Positions 1-11,764 of a DNA stretch of 64,000 bases are shown piece by piece (within the stretch, counting starts at the first letter, position 1; each line of letters opens with the position of its first letter). Source of the stretch: Chalara sp. BL73 (lineage: Eukaryota > Ascomycota > Leotiomycetes > Helotiales); contig CAKJVC010000049.1 in the NCBI GenBank assembly GCA_918026815.1, positions 864,782 to 928,781 of the forward strand, written 5' to 3'. The position numbers and the translations under genes are program-made. Under the pieces are notes generated by a model that was not told the DNA's origin, made no database searches, and was given only the letters and a program-made list of their open reading frames with translations.

Positions 1-302
1 GCTGTCGCTCAAGGGCAGATATTCTTGGGCCTCCAAATGAATTAGTCCAACTTGCACTTTTGGAGCAACAGCGACTCAAACCTGAGGAGCGAGTGAAGTT
101 TGAGGTTGATTACATCTCTTTCGCAGATCCCGATACCATGGAGGAATTAGACACTGTAGATGATCAGCGTGGCGCCATTCTCAGTGGTGCGATCAAATTC
201 TTGGCTATAGAAGAACCGCAAGAAGGCGAAGACCTTGGTCTTTCTGGTGGTCCACCAGTAAGACTCATTGATAATATTATCTTGAAGCCTGTAATGGCGT
301 AA
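1..302 (+). CDS. pan6: Pantoate-beta-alanine ligase (pantothenate synthetase), C-terminal part
   Basis: The frame is open from base 3 to the TAA ending at 302, so this is the 3' end of a gene that begins outside the window. The roughly 100 residues carry the end of the PanC family: the strand VDYISFADPDTMEELD, then GAILSGAIKF and the closing VRLIDNIIL. The enzyme condenses pantoate and beta-alanine using ATP in pantothenate and CoA synthesis. The ATP-binding N-terminal half (HIGH-type motif, KMSKS-like loop) lies upstream and cannot be checked. The assignment rests on the C-terminal pattern only. Confidence 0.8.
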   Translation, partial: CRSRADILGPPNELVQLALLEQQRLKPEERVKFEVDYISFADPDTMEELDTVDDQRGAILSGAIKFLAIEEPQEGEDLGLSGGPPVRLIDNIILKPVMA

Positions 303-1087
303 TATGTACATTACAAAGACCCAGATATCAAGGGCAAAAAGTTATATACCAGGCTGCCAGAGAGGCAATTTATATTAAGAGTATGCTTATGGTGCCAATG
401 CGAAGCATCTACTATTTTGAAGCAAGATAAGTTTTGTAATCTGAGCAGTGCTGTTGAGGAGTCGCTAGCCTCGCCAATATCATGTCCAGACTCGAGATCG
501 TATGGATGCACTTCTTGAGCAAGGGTGAGTCACTTGATATTTCACTCAGTCACCAATGTCCTTCTATCACAAGCGACTGCTTGCTTCACGATACGTTTAT
601 TGCACCTCAAAATGACTATATATCCAGTAGTTTAAGATAGTGTCAAACTGCTCATTATATTTTTGTTAATTTGGGATCGACCGCAAAAAATAAATAACAT
701 CTCAGCTGCAAAGAATTAAAAAGAAATAGCACTTAGATGTAAATATCTTCGCCCTTCCGAAATTGAACCCCATCGCATCAAGTCATGTTCCCATAAATCA
801 TAAAAGGAAAAATCCCATCGTGAAATGAAAGCCAAGTTGGTATGATAAATAAAAGAAACGCAATCTGATAATATACCCATGTCCATCAATGTCTCGAATG
901 CTTCGCTCATCGTCTGCTGACATCTTGATGCTCGTTTTTAGGTACCCAAGTTCTGCTCTCTGTCGTTGCGAGATCTAGACGGCGCCACTTCGGACACTAT
1001 GTTGTCAGCATGAAAGTTGCTTTGGAGTCCTACGAACGCGGATGTAGTGGGCCACCTCGTCGGTATTCAAGAAGATCTAGCGTTGAC
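303..1087. other. Intergenic, no gene seen
   Basis: This AT-rich spacer lies between two convergent genes (pan6 forward, the 1088-2603 gene reverse). It presumably carries both 3' UTRs. The short open frames here have no recognisable motif. No RNA gene or repeat was seen. Confidence 0.5.
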
Positions 1088-2603
1088 TCAATCGTCCTCG
1101 TCTGAATCATAGTGGAGTAACCCATCGATTCCATTGAGTAGTGCATCGACGCGGCTGAATTTATCAGGGTTGAGCTTCACAGGCGGAAACCGCTGCCATG
1201 CTTCAACATCTAGAACGCTTTTTGCACGTCCTTCATTAACCTCCTTGCTTGCCTCAAGAGCTGCTCCTAGGTCGATTCTGAATCCTGCCTTGAAGAATGC
1301 CGATTCAATTTGCATAAGAGTGCTTGACCTTGGAGGTATACGGACAATGTTTGCTACAATGGCACCCGAGATGAAATCCGAGATGACCGCTGACGCAGAT
1401 CTGCTGTGCTCCTTGAAGACATCAAGTTTAATACCAGCTGGATCACAAACAATTCTCGTTCCAGGGAAGTAGGTATTCGATGTGTATGCGTCTGGAAGCT
1501 GTCTTTGAGGGACCTCTGACATGTCCATATCACTGGGAGAAGTGCTTCTGCTTCCTTTTCTGCTTCCTTTCACGCTTCCGCCTACGCTCCCATCCTCACT
1601 GCTGCCTCCTAGGCCTCGACGATTGCGGGCTTTAGATAACTGGTGTCTCATTTTGTTCTTGCGATCTTCATCTACTTGCTGTCTAACCAGGCGAACCAGG
1701 GTGCCGTATACATCTACCAAGGCCTTCGGTAGTCGATAAGGTAATGCTTTTTTCCATGCCTTACTATCCAAGACACACCGGCCATTGCGTGCATATCTGC
1801 TTGCCTCCTTCGCTGCTGCTCGGTCAATTCGATATCCCAATTTAAAGAACGCCGATTCGATGTGATCAATAGGTTTCGAAAGTCCGGCCAGTGGCGCGCT
1901 ATTTGCTGAGTAGTCTCCTTTGAGGAATTTTGCAATGACTTTCTTTGGGTCCCAGTCTACTTCCCGATAGACATATTTATTGATGAGGCTATCGCTGGCC
2001 AGGATCTTCGTACCAGGTAAGAACATCTCTAACTTTGCATATTGTACGCTTTCGTCCTGGCCGTCTTCTGGATCAGGTTCATTGGCTTGAATCTGTTCTT
2101 GAGGCGGAAACATTCTGTTCACTGACGCTTCAATATCTGTACGATCTGGCTTTCCTAGTGCGAACGGATCGAGAAACTCAGGATCGAAATAAGCATCAAC
2201 CAAGACCTCTTTTCGGGACTTTTTGCCTCTAGTCTTATTGCGCTCCATCCAGTCACCCGCCCCTTCATCCTCCCGAAAATTACCCCATTGGTTTCGAAAA
2301 TGCTCGTTCCAGGTGATCATGTCGACTCTCAGCTCTCCAACATGGCAACGATCAAAGCGCGTGCCACATTTATCGGCCGCGTACACAAGTCTGAGATGAG
2401 GCTTTTCATGATTTTCCACGAGGATAAACGAGTAATACGCATCGTAAGTCTTGCCATCATATTTGTATAGCCCAGCATGCAGCCATCTGTGGAACTGTGT
2501 CAGGCTTTTTAAAATGTATTTGAGGTCGACATGGTTTGACCAACCTTTTCGTTTTAGATTCTAGTAGACCCTTTAGATCTAATGGATCTAGTTGAGATGC
2601 CAT
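1088..2603 (-). CDS. Hypothetical protein with an internal duplicated module
   Basis: I read two exons: 2545-2603 and 1088-2486, with a 58-nt intron (donor GTTGGT, branch CTGAC, acceptor TTCCACAG), giving 485 residues. A second in-frame option (donor GTCAAA at the same place, acceptor 10 nt earlier) adds a few residues. The start at 2603 follows a CT-rich leader and restores an N-terminal block (RWLHAGLYKYDGKTYDAYYS) missed if the GTG at 2419 is used. The protein is soluble, with no signal peptide. Two copies of a module of about 75 residues are visible: PGTKILA...IESAFFKLGYRID...VLDSKAWKK and PGTRIVC...IESAFFKAGFRID...VLDVEAWQR. They are separated by a Ser/Gly/Arg-rich linker. I do not recognise the family and infer no function. 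Confidence 0.7.
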
Positions 2604-4984
2604 CTTTGTCTCCTTGTTTGGATGTTTGAGTCTTTTTGCATACGTGCATAGACGTATGAATGTGACAAACAACGGAGAAGCAAAGTATTTTCGCGCTAAC
2701 CTCCTTTCAAAGTTGAAGCACTGCTCGAACTCTCGAGCAGGTTAAGTTCGATAATCTTTGATAGTAAAGGAAGGCTTAGCCGTCAGACTGTTTCATGGAA
2801 CGGTCAGTGTCCATATTCCCAAATGAATCAAAACAAAGCATTCGAGATAAGGCGAGCGCAAGGATGTACAAAGGGTTTGATGAAGATAAATTGATATATA
2901 AAGCTTATCTAACGAAGACATACGGCAATAGAAGCAGATTTGGATCAGTAATAAGTGAAGTCTGACTGAATGTTGTCGAGGCGATGAGAGTCTAAGGACC
3001 ATGGACCGATTCAAAGTGATGATACTAAATTGATAAGATGCAGGGGGACCGATGACCTTCCAACAAGATCGTAGGTAAGGAAGATAGCTTTGAACTGAAC
3101 ATGGATGTTTAAAAACTTACAGTAATAAGCTGTTTTGGTAAGGCGCTGTACTAAATAATTGTATTCAAGAAAGGGCTGTAGCTGAAAGGCTTGTACGTGA
3201 AAATAATGTAGTGAAAAGGAGGTATTATTAGCAGATCGAGGAGAGCGAGCTCCTTACTAGAAAGGTGAAGAGCTATCAGGGCAACTTGTATTCTTGTGAG
3301 TGAAATCGAAACTATCAAGAGTTTGAGTGTAGTGATGATGAATTGATGAAGATTTCAAAAGCAAAAGATAGTGTGTTATATCGTGAAGTGAGTGAGTGAA
3401 GAAGACCCTTACACGCCAAATTCACAATGGAAGGTGACTTGTAGGATAGCTATGAAGAGGATAGTCTTGATATGGACTTTAGTGTATTAGGTTCGCTAAA
3501 ATAAGAGACATGATATGCTTACCTGATATAGAGCAGTATAGGTCATGCCAGAACTTATATCTAATTGAGTTCACGGTGTATGCTGAGGATACTATTGATC
3601 ATCACTACCGATTGCAAAAACGTTAGCCGTAGAGGATTTGCATGCGGCTTAGTCAAAAACTAAGGACTGAAGAAGGAGCTAGCTTGGTGTTAGGAAGCTA
3701 CTTCTTATTTAGGCCAAAGCGGAGTCATTGAAAGACAGATAGATAACTGGCTAGATATCACGTTAAACTAATGATATATATGCACGAAAGTAAGTTTATC
3801 CATAACCAATGTGCCTATCTCCTCATTCTGGTGTATGTCTATCTTTCATGCGTCAAAGTTTGCAAATGAACGTGAATTTATCACTTAGAATCCGACATTT
3901 TGGGTTGAATTAAAATGATGCAAAGGATTATTGTGATTATAGTGAGTATGGAACTGTACTTTCTAAAAATGGAATAATTACATCGTTTAAGTTTAAAACG
4001 TTTTCACAAAAGGATAATCTCTAGCAGAAGATTGGCCGAGGAAGGCCAGGTGGTGGAGCGAAGGTAATCCCAAATAAATGCTAGTGTCATATTAGACTCT
4101 CTTCCTGTATACATGCTCATATTAAAATTGCATAACCAAAGTAAAAACCACTATTGATATGAAAAGGCCCTCTTCCCCATCAACTAGTCAACTTATGTGA
4201 TGCACCCAGAGCAGAAAACCCCAGGTACAAAAAGAACTTCCTTTATATAAATTTCAACACTTACAGGAAGAAACAATCGTTACATAGTTGTTCTTAGTAT
4301 TTTTTGCTGCATCCAAGAAGCATCTCAAGTTCCACATTGCCTATAAATGGACCACTGACCATATACACTACATGAGAAAACTGTTATGATGGCACGAGCT
4401 CTATATTGGTAATGCTCAATACAGAGCCATTTCCTCTTTAGGACTGGTCCTGCTGGATGGCGTGCACTGAATACAAACACAAATCCACCCAGGAGCAATA
4501 GAAGACAGTGTTGAACAACGAGAATATTCGAAGTGAATAACGAATACGCAGAATATAATCGAATTATCTGGCCTGAAAATTTTCACACGGGCTAGCAAGG
4601 TATACCACTGTCTCTCTACATAGGAGAACAATGAGAGGATTTAATCAATGAACTGCAAAGTAGAATTCCTAGAAAAGCAGGAACTCGAGGTCTTTGCTCC
4701 ATGATTTGATGCACTTGCATGAAGAGTAGTACGAAAACAAAATGTTGAACTCTTAACATAATACTGAAGGGGCCAAAGACGGTGCAAAAGTTACAACATT
4801 TCCTTCTCAGTATAAACCATTGATTCTTGTACATTGTCCAACTTGCATATTGCTGGTATCATAGGTAAAAACGCCATGCAATGCCACCAGATCTAACCCC
4901 TGAAATGCAGAGATGCCACGCTAAATGACCATATAGTATACAATCCAAACCAAACATATCCACATTCCAGCTCTGACCGGAGCT
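2604..4984. other. Long AT-rich intergenic region
   Basis: There is no convincing coding sequence on either strand over 2.4 kb. Read on the minus strand, 3200-3420 is rich in CT and CATCATC stretches typical of fungal 5' leaders, so it may be promoter or untranslated leader (possibly spliced) of the 1088-2603 gene. The rest is AT-rich, with only short open frames lacking motifs. Confidence 0.4.
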
Positions 4985-5934
4985 TCATTCAAGCTTCTCA
5001 ATCAAAGCCCTCCTCATCTTCGAGTTCACTACTCCTCCTACGCCAAACGCAGGCACAATTCTACATATTCTCGCCCCAGTACTAACTGCCCAATTCTTCC
5101 TCACAGCCATCCACCGATTTGTCCAGCTGATCCCCTTTTTATCCCTATTATATAAATCCAGACCCAGAAGGTGCAGCGGCGTTGAGAATATTTGCACGGT
5201 TGCTGGCGCCAGAAATTGTGCGACTGTTTGCCCACTTAAGCTCTTTTCTAGTTCCTTGCTCATGTTCTGACTTATTACCGGCCCTAGCAGCGGCGGGAGG
5301 TTGAAAGATGCGAAGATCGTAAGACAATCGCGGAGCGTGAAGAGTGCATATGAAGGTAGCGGGACAGCTCGTGGTGGTCCACCAGGCCCAAACAGTCGCG
5401 CAAAAGCTTGGTCTTTGAACAGGCAGATACCGATATTCGCTGTCGACGATGCCGCGAACTTCAAGGTTCCACTGGTGACATGCGAGGAGGACTTATTCTG
5501 TACGGTCGAGGTAATGGTATCGACGGAGTTCGCAGTTAGATATGTGCCTCCGTACAGCAGACACACAAGTGCGAAAGGTTTGGAGAAGATGAGCGAGTGT
5601 GGACGAAGGAGAAAGGAGGTTATCGAAGATCTGAGAGAGTTCTTGAGCGTTGCCTGACCAGATGCATTCTGCATAATGCCTCTGCAGACCTGTTAGTCTC
5701 GAGTACTAAAATATTGGAGTATGAGACAGACTTATCGATAATGGCAATGACTGGTGCTACTGTACATGCTGCAGTAAAGCCAGAGACTGCATCTGAGGCC
5801 AATCGCAGACCAAAATTCTTCGTATTCCATACTCGAGGGTCGTTGATAACCTTGGGAGGAGGAGGTAATGTCTTCTTCGAGCCCAGCTCTACCTTAGGAG
5901 CTGGTAACTCTACTAGTGGTGGTTTTGAGGTCAT
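4985..5934 (-). CDS. Mitochondrial-carrier-like fungal membrane protein
   Basis: There are two exons, 5732-5934 and 4985-5682, joined across a 49-nt intron (donor GTCTGT, branch GACTAAC, acceptor TCTGCAG). The junction reads IIDKGIMQNASG. The product is about 299 residues. The Pro-rich N-terminus (residues about 1-35) is followed by several hydrophobic segments, for example FALVCLLYGGTYLTANSV and LRDCLTIFASFNLPPLLGP. The C-terminus is basic (ARICRIVPAFGVGGVVNSKM). The repeated helix and R-x-x-P pattern resembles a divergent mitochondrial carrier fold, and similar orphan proteins are widespread in ascomycetes. I start at the ATG at 5934 because the upstream in-frame start is only TTG. The transported substrate is unknown. 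Confidence 0.72.
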
Positions 5935-6628
5935 GGCGAATTCATTGCATTGACGCAAATCCTATAACATATTGTAAGGAGCAATCAATACGCAGAAAGA
6001 GGAAGGACTGCAGGAAAGTCATGCAAAACAATAAGACGTAAGAGATTAGTATATATATAGAGCTGAGCCGACATCGCTCATTTTAATTATTTCTTATCGT
6101 GACGATAAAGGAAGTGGACTGATTCCCTACAGTAAGCTGTAGACGCCACACGTGATGTGCAACACTAATACAAATTGCATTTGAACCTATTGGTGGATCT
6201 AATCATTTATGCATTGGATCAGTTTTTATTTGTTTTCCATAAGTGTTTCACCTGGAGAGCCTTTCAGTGGTCGTTCTGTTTTTGACTGTTCCACATAGAA
6301 TATGGGATGCTTGGCATAGCATCGGCCTTGTACCAGGAATTCGCCCAACCTCCCATTGCAGAAATGCAAAGCCGACTTGTGAACGAGTCACCGTCTTCGA
6401 GCAAAGCAGCAGGTGCATGGCTTCACTTCCGAAACCCTTCCCGGTAAGATAAGGCATCGGATTAAGGCTATATCATGCCTTTGATCAGATCTTGGACACC
6501 CATGAGAGGGTGCCAGAAAGACGAGCTGCTGGAATTGTTGCACGAACCTCCTAGATCTGGATCCCAGCCGACAAAAGCAATGCAGCTGTCCAAATCAGAC
6601 GTGAGGAATCCCGGCTTCATCTGCTCTG

Positions 6629-7320
6629 GCTTTTGTTGCACGTCTGCAGGCCCCTGCCACTTTTTGCTAAAATTCTCTGGAAAACCCCCAGTTTGTGGTC
6701 GGGCTGCGAGCTAGCCAGCATCCCCAGATCGCCTCAACCGAATCTGCGCAATGTCATGGGCCAGCATCGTGGAATCGATCTTTTGTTGCATGCCGCCTCA
6801 CCCTGGTCACAACTGCTTAGTTTTTCTAGCTTTGAGTCGGTCTGGCCTTCTGTGGGCAGACTCCTGCTCAACCACCATAAGGCTGCAAGTATATTCCATA
6901 AAGTCAGTCGAATCAATCCTGGTATTTTAGCAGCACAGCTTTTGCTGCATTTCGCACAACCCCTGTCAGACTGGCTAGCTTTGATCTATCCAGGATCTTT
7001 GGGCAACGGCCTCCAGGTTGGCCATATTATGGCCGAGCCTTCTTCACCAGCATCCTATTATCATGCTTGAGAGTTGTGAAGTTGACCTTTGTTGCAGATC
7101 ATATATCCCCTGTCAAGCGATTTAGCTTTCATCAAGCTCAAGCCTCTGGTACTCGGGTCCGTAATCCAGCATCTAGGCTGAAGATATATTCTAGCAACCT
7201 ATCATACTTGCTTCCGTACACCATGACATTTCGTTGCACATCGCACGACCCCTGTCACCCGCATTCCTCTTGTATAATCCTATATCTTCCCTGGTAGTCG
7301 GTTTCCCGCGGCTCTGGAAG
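6629..7320. repeat. Degenerate tandem repeat, about 145-160 bp period, five units
   Basis: A motif TTGTTGCA, then GC-rich bases, then CCCCTGTCA, recurs near 6632, 6781, 6943, 7089 and 7232, a spacing of about 143-162 bp. Several units continue with TAGCTTT and share later blocks (CCAGCATC in three units, TATATTC in two). The copies are strongly diverged, so this is an old array. It lies in a 2.4-kb gene-free stretch, and the short open frames across it are not supported. A sixth, weaker copy may start near 6540. Confidence 0.6.
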
Positions 7321-8324
7321 TTTGATATCACGAGGTACCTATACTTTGTTTGAAGACGGACCCCGACCAGTCAAGATAGTTGTGATATACCTACCGTCAT
7401 ATCCCCTACTCCTTTGCTTTCCTGCTTCCTCGTCGTCTTTGCATTCGAATAGCCACATTAACACTCAGTTTTTAAAACATTTAAGGCGGTAGCAGCTCAA
7501 AATACCCTCCACATGGCCATAAAATTATAGTCTGTCTACAATAATTATGCCATGTGTTTCTGCATATGATCCTACGAAGCTTTGATTGTCTTCCTGTCAT
7601 GTTCTACTCTGAGTTATGCCTGCCTGGAATTCAAAGTCATTCGCTCGATTAGACCCGCAAATTGTTTTGGAGAAGTAAAGCTAGAACATTAGTAGCGCTT
7701 GCCAATTTTATGGAACAAAGGTCTGGCCAGAAGGACATGGGCCGACGTCAGGACTGCTCGGCAAAGTTTTATTGCCCATCAGCCTCCTTTAGACAAGTAC
7801 ATTTTACTGGTTCTGAATATTTGCCTTCAATTCAATATGCGAGGCTTTACTAGTGGTATACTTCAATATAGTGGAGCTTCGCACAATCTCCTTAATTCAC
7901 ACATCGACCTACCGGACATGTCGTCGACCGGCATCACAAAGTCACATTATTCTTTCCCGGACATCCTGGATCATATATCAATAGTCCCATTTGTTATTTC
8001 AAGACACAGCATCTAGTCCGAGCTCGCGCTCACTCATGCCTTCTATTAATTGTGTTGACTTTCCCAAGCCTCAGCATGGCCAGCTAATAACGTTATCTTG
8101 CTCAAAGCTTACCATCATAGAGTTTCTAAGACATAAGCCTTTGTCATTGTTGAATAGCATAATCGTTGAGTTTACAATGTTTAAATTGTCCTTAAAGAGG
8201 CTCTTTCCCAGGCCACATCGCAAGACCTTCTGCTGTGTCGTTCATTTCATTTTGGGCTTACATCTGCCGTTATCGCCATCTCAGTCAAGCTTCCAAACAA
8301 AATTCGAGCAACATATCATTCAAA

Positions 8325-8789
8325 ATGCGTTGCAGCAACATCAACCTTTTCGGCCTAGCTCTTCTCGCGGCTGCGGCACCACAATTCCTAACTCCAGAGC
8401 TTACGCCTCACCCATCAGTTCGCGTTCCTGGCCTGCCACAGCCTCCAAATGACAGCGATATACCTGTCCCAATCCTAGGCTTGCCTCTGCCAAAATCCAA
8501 GTCACCAATAAACCCAACACTTCCCTATCCACCCATCCCAAGCCCAGCCCGCACCATCGCCCTCCCGGTCCCTATCCCCTCTGTAATCGCTTCGGACCTA
8601 CCGCGCGTTCCAATTGTAAAAAATCGGCTCGATATCGTCTTGGGGATCATCAGGCGGATCAAGAATACTATCATCAACGGCCCGGATATCCTGAAACAGC
8701 TTCCGAATTTTGTATCCTGCAAGATTGCCGAGAATCCGGATTGCGAGAGGACCCTTAAGGCAACCTTGCAGAAGGCGTATGAGGCGTAA
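8325..8789 (+). CDS. Small secreted proline-rich protein
   Basis: The ATG at 8325 (context TTCAAAATGC) opens a 154-residue protein. It has a clear signal peptide (residues about 1-20, core LFGLALLAAAA, likely cleavage near AAA-APQ). The middle region is rich in Pro with repeated PVPI/LPLP-like steps. The C-terminal helical part is amphipathic (NRLDIVLGIIRRIKNTI) and has two cysteines nine residues apart (SCKIAENPDCE). The size and signal fit a small secreted protein, but I recognise no family. The same frame stays coding-like after the stop (see findings), so the present C-terminus may be a truncation. Confidence 0.6.
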   Translation: MRCSNINLFGLALLAAAAPQFLTPELTPHPSVRVPGLPQPPNDSDIPVPILGLPLPKSKSPINPTLPYPPIPSPARTIALPVPIPSVIASDLPRVPIVKNRLDIVLGIIRRIKNTIINGPDILKQLPNFVSCKIAENPDCERTLKATLQKAYEA

Positions 8790-8984
8790 ATCTATCAGCC
8801 AAAATAAGATGACGAGAAACAGCGCTAAATTGAAGCGGAGTACGGGGAGATTGAGAGATTGCTGAAGGAGGCTGCTGCACTGCGGTTGAGTAGGGAAGCG
8901 ATGCCCAGGTGGATCACATTTTTAATGGTGTTGTTGTTGGGTATATTGATCAAAATAGATGATGGAATTCTGTTGGATGTATAA
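8790..8984 (+). pseudogene. In-frame continuation after the secreted-protein stop
   Basis: Directly after the TAA at 8787-8789 the same frame continues, interrupted by TAA at 8805-8807 and 8826-8828. It is then open for about 50 codons, with a charged helix (EYGEIERLLKEAA) and a hydrophobic segment (WITFLMVLLLGILI), to a TAA at 8982-8984. All three early stops are one C-to-T change from CAA, the CpA context favoured by repeat-induced point mutation. It is either a lost C-terminal tail or chance. Confidence 0.35.
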
Positions 8985-9876
8985 AACATCGTATTGGGTG
9001 AACTACCGATGGGCTCTGGGGAGGTGACCGCAGAGTTCTGTCATAGTATCCGAATGCAGAAGTTTGCTACACGCTTCTCTCCTTTTCTTTGCCAGCATCG
9101 CTTATGCAGCTCTCTACCCTTAGTTCGCAAAGTCACGCTCTTGTCTCATTCCATAAATTTTTACATATGGAAGGTGGCAGCAAAGCACTGCCTGAAATAG
9201 CTGTCTGCTTAGCGACAACATGCCTCTATATTGATCTGAAGACAAACTCCAATGATAGCTCTCGTGCGGTACGGAGCTCGCGGCCAGCGCTGCAACTGGC
9301 TCCTTGAATCTTCGTTTCAAGATAGGGTTACTTAGCTATCTAGAGCTTCTGTCATGGTAGGACGGAAGGGTGAAATCATGCGACCATCTGAGTTGGGAGC
9401 ACAAGAAATAAGCAGATTGAAAATATGAAATTGAGTTCTGAAAGTTTATAAGAAGGCCGCGTGATCCGAGTTGCTTCGGAGAGTAGTTGATTGATGTGGA
9501 GTGGCGAAGGATCAGGAGAAACTTCCGCACTAGTACTTTGGAGTTGTTGCCTGAACTTGGAACAGGAAAGCATGGATCTTGTTGAGTAAACCTCCGGCCA
9601 ATCATATCCACAGAAATCTGACTTTATTGCATGTCAATGGAATTTTCTTTTTTCTAGGCTTTTTATTTTTATTTTTAGTTGACCTCAGATCGATCCGAGA
9701 GTAATTGCCTTGGCTAGGCATGTTCGTCTAGGGGAAGGAGGATCCACAATTATGAGCGCCTCTCCTTTCCCTTAAGCATACGAATCTATTCTGCTTCATC
9801 TATTTTGATCTATCTATAATAGAGGTTTGGAAGCAGATTTTCAACAAAGGAGCATAGACCCCGGGTATCCAACGCT

Positions 9877-10843
9877 CTATATATCACTCGTCTTCACATC
9901 CTCCAAACTCACTCCCTTCTTGTCCAACAGGCCTACCTCCTTTCTATCTAACAACCAAACCTCCTTTACTTCCAACCCCTCTAAATACTCTACTGCCCTC
10001 CCGAAATTCGTTCCCACATGCGCGATCCCATGGCTATCATCACTCAACGTCAACTTGCCACCCAACCCCAAAAACTCTTGCACAATGGCTTTCCCTGGAT
10101 ACGGCTCTTTCAAACCTTTCCTCAGCGCAGCGCTATTGACCTCCAACAGACCTCCCTGCTCAACCACCACTTTCAGGTTCCGGACCGCCTTCTCCCACAC
10201 CCCTTTCCAGGGCCGCAAATCGCGATCCGGCTCATCGCTCAAGAGGCGAATGAGATCAAAATGCCCCACCACCCTGGGCCGCAGCTCATTCAGCATCTCA
10301 AACTGCGCGTCAAAGTAATCCTCAAAAAGCCTTTCGTCGCTCCCGCCCGATACGTCACGCGCTTTCTGGTAGAAGGCAGCGTCGTAATCGATGGGGATGC
10401 CGTGGACGTGATGCACGGAGCCGATGAAATAGTCTACTGCCGGATCGGAAGCCAGCTCTTTGATCAGCGGCCCGTAGGAAGGCCGGATCCACTCCCCTTC
10501 GAAGCCGATCAGGAGCTTGATCTGGCCGGCGTATTTGGCGCGGAGGCGTTGTGCTTCGACGAGGAATGCGGAGTGCATCGGCCGCAAGGGCTCGATTGAG
10601 GTCTACGTAAGTATGGTTAGATCGATCTATATTATGTATCGAGTCCGTTCTCGTAGCGAGGAGGAGAGAATTGGGGAGTACCTCTTCAGGATATAAATCC
10701 GCATCTGAGTCACGGGGCATATGCTCAGTTAGCGAGAAGGACTGGAAGCCTTTCGATATCGCCGTGAGGATTATGTCTTCAAGCTGGTCCTTTGCATGGC
10801 CTGGACAAAATTGCCCGGAATGGCTGTGCATAGAGAAAGCCAT
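9877..10843 (-). CDS. his2: Histidinol-phosphatase (PHP family)
   Basis: Exon 10682-10843 and exon 9877-10602 join across a 79-nt intron (donor GTACTC, acceptor TTACGTAG), giving 295 residues. The enzyme removes phosphate from histidinol phosphate in histidine synthesis. PHP metal-binding motifs are visible in order: MHSHSGQF near residue 5, SLTEHMPR near 38, GFEGEW, GSVHHVHG, GHFDLI and SDDSHG. The length fits fungal HIS2/HIS9-type enzymes. The start at 10843 immediately precedes the first metal-binding His motif, as expected for the family. Confidence 0.92.
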
Positions 10844-11330
10844 CTTGTGCTTTTCAATGTTTTACGACTTGAGAAATGGGGGTGATGGGAGGATAGATGG
10901 CAGGTTCGCAATGATATCTGTCCAAGGAACGCATGCAGGGATCGTAAGGGGTGGCCTCGGTTAACGTTCGCAGCCAATGAAGCTGGACATGTGGTGCTAG
11001 ATTTCATGTGCATATACTAAATAGGAAGATAAGAAGCACGAAATTGAGATATGGCGGGTTTAATTAATAACAATGCGCACTATTAATCTAGCGCATGGAA
11101 CCGTGCAGGTATCCTACTGTGTAAAAGCCGCAAGACTGAGGTTTCGAGTAATGCCCAACACGGTAAATGGCTAATCACAGGGCGAAGCTGTGCTGCCAAG
11201 CCTCGCTCAACGACAACTGAACGGCAAAGCTTATACTTCGGAGAAGGTGTTCTAATGCTAGCCACCAAACCCGATCATTTGTTTATTATGCATATATATA
11301 GAAGTAGTTTTACAATATTTTCAAACGTTC

Positions 11331-11415
11331 GAGCGGTTGGCGCAATGGTAGCGCGTGGTCCTCCTACACGTGAGTGTCGAGACTGAGGTTGAGGGTTCGA
11401 GTCCCTTATCGCTCG
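11331..11415 (+). tRNA. tRNA-Arg(CCU) with a 13-nt intron
   Basis: The sequence folds as a cloverleaf: a 7-bp acceptor stem (GAGCGGT with ATCGCTC), a D arm with GCGC/GCGC around AATGGTA, an anticodon stem TGGTC/GACTG and a T arm GAGGG-TTCGAGT-CCCTT. The anticodon CCT is at 11363-11365. A 13-nt intron (11367-11379) sits at the canonical position after base 37. The D-arm region closely resembles yeast tRNA-Arg(CCU). Confidence 0.92.
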
Positions 11416-11418
11416 TTA

Positions 11419-11426
11419 TTTTTTTT
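11419..11426 (+). terminator. RNA polymerase III terminator of tRNA-Arg
   Basis: A run of eight T residues starts four bases after the tRNA 3' end, the usual Pol III stop signal. Confidence 0.85.
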
Positions 11427-11764
11427 ACCCTTTGTATAGATCCCAAGTGTTCGTTTGTCGTTTTGTAAAAGCGAACAGACTCGTCAATGACGATGGCTCG
11501 GATTTCACTCTTTTTTTTTTTGGCGGCGGACGTGGTGCCAGGCTTTGAGGGAAGCGAGGCTTGGCATGCCTTCTTTATGATCTTTACGAAGCAAAGGCAT
11601 CCGCAAGATGTCTGGAGTACTACAGTGAAAAAAAGAATTATTAAACGCTACTACTTTATAGGATGTTTTAGGATATTGGCTTCCTGGATATACATGTATA
11701 AAATTATGTTATCTTGGAAACACGTTGTGCGACATCAAAGTCGTTGACATCATGAGTCACCTAG

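Noticed and set aside
2793..3014. Minus-strand frame of 73 codons
   Set aside because: It lies in what looks like the 5' leader of the 1088-2603 gene and has no family features.
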